Positions 61,201-64,000 of a DNA stretch of 64,000 nt are shown piece after piece (position 1 is the first letter of the stretch; the number at the start of each line of letters is the position of its first letter). This DNA is from Pampus argenteus (taxonomy: Eukaryota; Chordata; Actinopteri; Scombriformes; Stromateidae). Position numbers and translations under genes: made by a program. The DNA lies in contig CM072863.1 of the NCBI GenBank assembly GCA_036937835.1, forward strand, positions 25,566,501-25,630,500, in the 5' to 3' direction. The notes under the pieces are model-generated. The model was not told the origin of the DNA, made no database searches, and saw nothing but the letters and a program-made list of their open reading frames with translations.

Positions 61201-61725
61201 TTGTTGATGGCAAACATGGTTTTGATTGAAAATATTGCTCCTTGTTTAAGAAAAACTGTAGTTGTCAGTTTTGGCCTGAGAGAAAGCTATCTTTACAAAT
61301 GTTACAGTAAAAGCTGCAGGAAGCTCTTAGAAGTGAGTTTTTCGGTCCTAATCATTAGATATCAGTTACTTGTTGATGGCAAACATGGTTTTGATTGAAA
61401 ATATTGCTCCTTGTTTAAGAAAAACTGTAGTTGTCATTTTTGACCTTCTCTCGCTGAGAGAAAGCTATTTTTACGAATGTTACAGTAAAAGCTGCAGGAA
61501 GCTCTCAAAAGTGAGTTTTTTGGTCCTAATCATTAGAAATCAGTTACTTGTTGATGGCAAACATGGTTTTGATTGAAAATATTGCTCCTTGTTTAAGAAA
61601 AACTGTAGTTGTCAGTTTTGACCTTCTCTCGCTGAGAGAAAGCTATTTTTACGAATGTTACAGTAAAAGCTGCAGGAAGCTCTCAGAAGTGAGTTTTTTG
61701 GTCCTAATCATTAGAAATCAGTTAC
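61201..61725 (+). repeat. Right-array three-monomer cassette, copy 3
   Basis: Cleanest copy of the set, 2411 bp after copy 2. It is followed by the gcagggagc unit as in 60347. Confidence 0.85.
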
Positions 61726-62149
61726 TTGTTGATGGCAAACATGGTTTTGATTGAAAATATTGCTCCTTGTTTAAGAAAAACTGTAGTTATCAGTTTTGGC
61801 CTGAGAGAAAGCTATATTTACAAATGTTACAGTAAAAGCTGCAGGGAGCTCTCAGAAGTGAGTTTTTTGGTCCTAATCATTAGAAATCAGTTACTTGTTG
61901 ATGGCAAACATGGTTTTGATTGAAAATATTGCTCGTTGTTTAAGAAAAACTGTAGTTGTCAGTTTTGGCCTGAGAAAAAGCTATTTTTACAAATGTTACA
62001 GTAAAAGCTGCAGGAAGCTCTCAGAAGTGAGTTTTTTGGTCCTAATCATTAGAAATCAGTTACTTGTTGATGGCAAACATGGTTTTGATTGAAAATATTG
62101 CTCCTTGTTTAAGAAAAACTGTAGTTGTCAGTTTTGGCCTGAGAGAAAG
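61515..62149 (+). repeat. Right-array 1379-bp-offset repeat, copy 2
   Basis: Partner of 60136-60770 with the same ordered private variants. Its first unit is also the third unit of cassette copy 3. Confidence 0.8.
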
Positions 62150-62232
62150 ATATTTTTACAAATGTTACAGTAAAAGCTGCAGGAAGCTCTCAGAAGTGAG
62201 TTTTTTGGTCCTAATCATTAGAAATCAGTTAC

Positions 62233-62746
62233 TTGTTGATGGCAAACATGGTTTTGATTGAAAATATTGCTCCTTGTTTAAGAAAAACTGTAGTTGTCAG
62301 TTTTGGCCTGAGAGAAAGCTATCTTTACAAATGTTACAGTAAAAGCTGCAGGAAGCTCTCAGAAGTGAGTTTTTTGGTCCTAATCATTAGAAATCAGTTA
62401 CTTGTTGATGGCAAACATGGTTTTGATTGAAAATATTGCTCCTTGTTTAACAAAAACTGTAGTTGTCAGTTTTGGCCTGAGAGAAAGCTATTTTTAAAAA
62501 TGTTACAGTAAAAGCTGCAGGAAGCTCTAAGAAGTGAGTTTTTTGGTCCTAATCATTAGAAATCAGTGACTTGTTGATGGCAAACATGGTTTTGATTGAA
62601 AATATTGCTCCTTGTTTAAGAAAAACTGTAGTTGTCAGCTTTGACCTTCTCTCGCTGAGAAAAAGCTATTTTTTGCAAATGTTACAGTAAAAGCTGCAGG
62701 AAGCTCTCAGAAGTGAGTTGTTTGGTCCTAATCATTAGAAATCAGT
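62233..62746 (+). repeat. Right-array 2918-bp-offset repeat, copy 2
   Basis: Partner of 59315-59828. Private changes tttttaaaaatg (about 62491) and ttttttgcaaatg (about 62670) are shared in inverted form with 22.4-22.6 kb in the left array, linking those two places specifically. Confidence 0.8.
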
Positions 62747-63265
62747 TACTTGTTGATGGCAAACATGGTTTTGATTGAAAATATTGCTCCTTGTTTAAGA
62801 AAAACTGTAGTTGTCAGTTTTGACCTTCTCTCGCTGAGAGAAAGCTATTTTTAAGAATGTTACAGTAAAAGCTGCAGGAAGCTCTCAGAAGTGAGTTTTT
62901 TGGTCCTAATCATTAGAAATCAGTTACTTGTTGATGGCAAACATGGTTTTGATTGAAAATATTGCTCCTTGTTTAAGAAAAACTGTAGTTGTCAGTTTTG
63001 GCCTGAGAGAAAGCTATATTTACAAATGTTACAGTAAAAGCTGCAGGGAGCTCTCAGAAGTGAGTTTTTTGGTCCTAATCATTAGAAATCAGTTACTTGT
63101 TGATGGCAAACATGGTTTTGATTGAAAATATTGCTCCTTGTTTAAGAAAAACTGTAGTTGTCAGTTTTGGCCTGAGAGAAAGCTATCTTTACAAATGTTA
63201 CAGTAAAAGCTGCAGGAAGCTCTCAGAAGTGAGTCTTTTGGTCCTAATCATTAGAAATCAGTTAC

Positions 63266-63791
63266 TTGTTGATGGCAAACATGGTTTTGATTGAAAATAT
63301 TGCTCCTTGTTTAAGAAAAACTGTAGTTGTCAGTTTTGGCCTGAGAGAAAGCTATCTTTACAAATGTTACAGTAAAAGCTGCAGGAAGCTCTTAGAAGTG
63401 AGTTTTTCGGTCCTAATCATTAGATATCAGTTACTTGTTGATGGCAAACATGGTTTTGATTAAAAAATATTGCTCCTTGTTTAAGAAAAACTGTAGTTGT
63501 CATTTTTGACCTTCTCTCGCTGAGAGAAAGCTATTTTTACGAATGTTACAGTAAAAGCTGCAGGAAGCTCTCAAAAGTGAGTTTTTTGGTCCTAATCATT
63601 AGAAATCAGTTACTTGTTGATGGCAAACATGGTTTTGATTGAAAATATTGCTCCTTGTTTAAGAAAAACTGTAGTTGTCAGTTTTGACCTTCTCTCGCTG
63701 AGAGAAAGCTATTTTTACGAATGTTACAGTAAAAGCTGCAGGAAGCTCTCAGAAGTGAGTTTTTTGGTCCTAATCATTAGAAATCAGTTAC
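63266..63791 (+). repeat. Right-array three-monomer cassette, copy 4
   Basis: 2065 bp after copy 3, one base longer because of gattaaaaaatatt at about 63457-63470, which also breaks the usual open frame of the second unit. Confidence 0.85.
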
Positions 63792-64000
63792 TTGTTGATG
63801 GCAAACATGGTTTTGATTGAAAATATTGCTCCTTGTTTAACAAAAACTGTAGTTGTCAGTTTTGGCCTCAGAGAAAGCTATTTTTACAAATGTTACAGTA
63901 AAAGCTGCAGGAAGCTCTAAGAAGTGAGTTTTTTGGTCCTAATCATAAGAAATCAGTGACTTGTTGATGGCAAACATGGTTTTGATTGAAAATATTGCTC

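Larger units (their letters stand above)
56912..64000 (+). repeat. Right satellite array, same family, inverted orientation
   Basis: The same monomer family runs on the opposite strand and continues past the end of the window; length divided by period gives about 41 units. Landmarks appear reverse-complemented: gtttaagaaaaactg, ctaatcattag and gctgcagg. Lengths are again mainly 169 and 178 bp. The variant repertoire is narrower than in the left array. I see none of the CCGG-bearing form (ggccggagag in this orientation), none of the gtctcagg form, no micro-inverted gttgat form and none of the 178-bp subtype with gccaaaact plus acaatttt. Forms rare on the left are common here: acgaatg, aagctctaagaag, cagtgacttg and gcagggagc. 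The array therefore has its own homogenisation history. Confidence 0.98.

Noticed and set aside
1..64000. CRISPR array
   Set aside because: Units are contiguous with no unique spacers, the repeat is 169-178 bp, and no cas-like gene is present.
1..64000. Primate alpha satellite, suggested by the period near 171 bp
   Set aside because: The monomer sequence does not resemble the alpha satellite consensus as I know it. Only the length is similar.
1..64000. CENP-B box
   Set aside because: I looked for TTCG followed at the right spacing by A and CGGG. The few TTCG variants (for example 38494, 39722) do not continue to CGGG.

Overview
The whole 64 kb window is satellite DNA. I see no gene, RNA gene, transposon or single-copy sequence in it. 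It is an unbroken head-to-tail array of an AT-rich monomer (about 34% G+C in the 169-bp consensus I wrote out by hand). The monomer has two main lengths: 169 bp, and 178 bp, the longer one carrying a 9-bp palindrome-forming insertion. Dividing the length by the mean period gives roughly 370 monomers. The array is already running at base 1 and still running at base 64000, so both ends lie outside the window.

Organism: a eukaryote, from pericentromeric, centromeric or other heterochromatic DNA. The 169-bp consensus contains no CpG. Most CpGs in variant monomers occur beside TpG and CpA versions of the same site, the pattern left by cytosine methylation. That favours a vertebrate or another CpG-methylating lineage. 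I do not recognise the family. It is not primate alpha satellite despite the similar period, and I find no canonical CENP-B box. The species cannot be named from this sequence.

Layout: bases 1-56911 hold the left array in one orientation (called minus here). At 56909-56911 the array flips strand through a 3-bp shared ACA, and 56912-64000 hold the right array in the opposite orientation. The left array is a mosaic of higher-order blocks. The clearest are a 3927-bp tandem duplication (3026-10879), a 3586-bp-offset duplication (9395-15785), an 863-bp five-monomer cassette found complete or partial eight times, a 1021-bp six-monomer tandem duplication (47358-49490), a 518-bp three-monomer duplication (49780-50874), and long-range copies shared between 2-5 kb, 16-31 kb and 43-56 kb. 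The right array is less varied, with a recurring 525-bp three-monomer cassette. Its diagnostic variants recur in the left array mainly at 22.2-22.6 kb and 39.6-42.2 kb, in inverted orientation.

Nearly every monomer carries an open frame of about 65 codons on the monomer's forward strand. These frames are a property of the repeat and not genes: 169 and 178 both leave remainder 1 on division by 3, so the frame breaks at each monomer. The few longer frames (122-157 codons) mostly occur where a small indel makes a unit a multiple of 3. The items most worth following up are the strand-switch junction, the palindromic 9-bp insertion, a 6-bp micro-inversion shared by eleven monomers, and the CpG-decay series.
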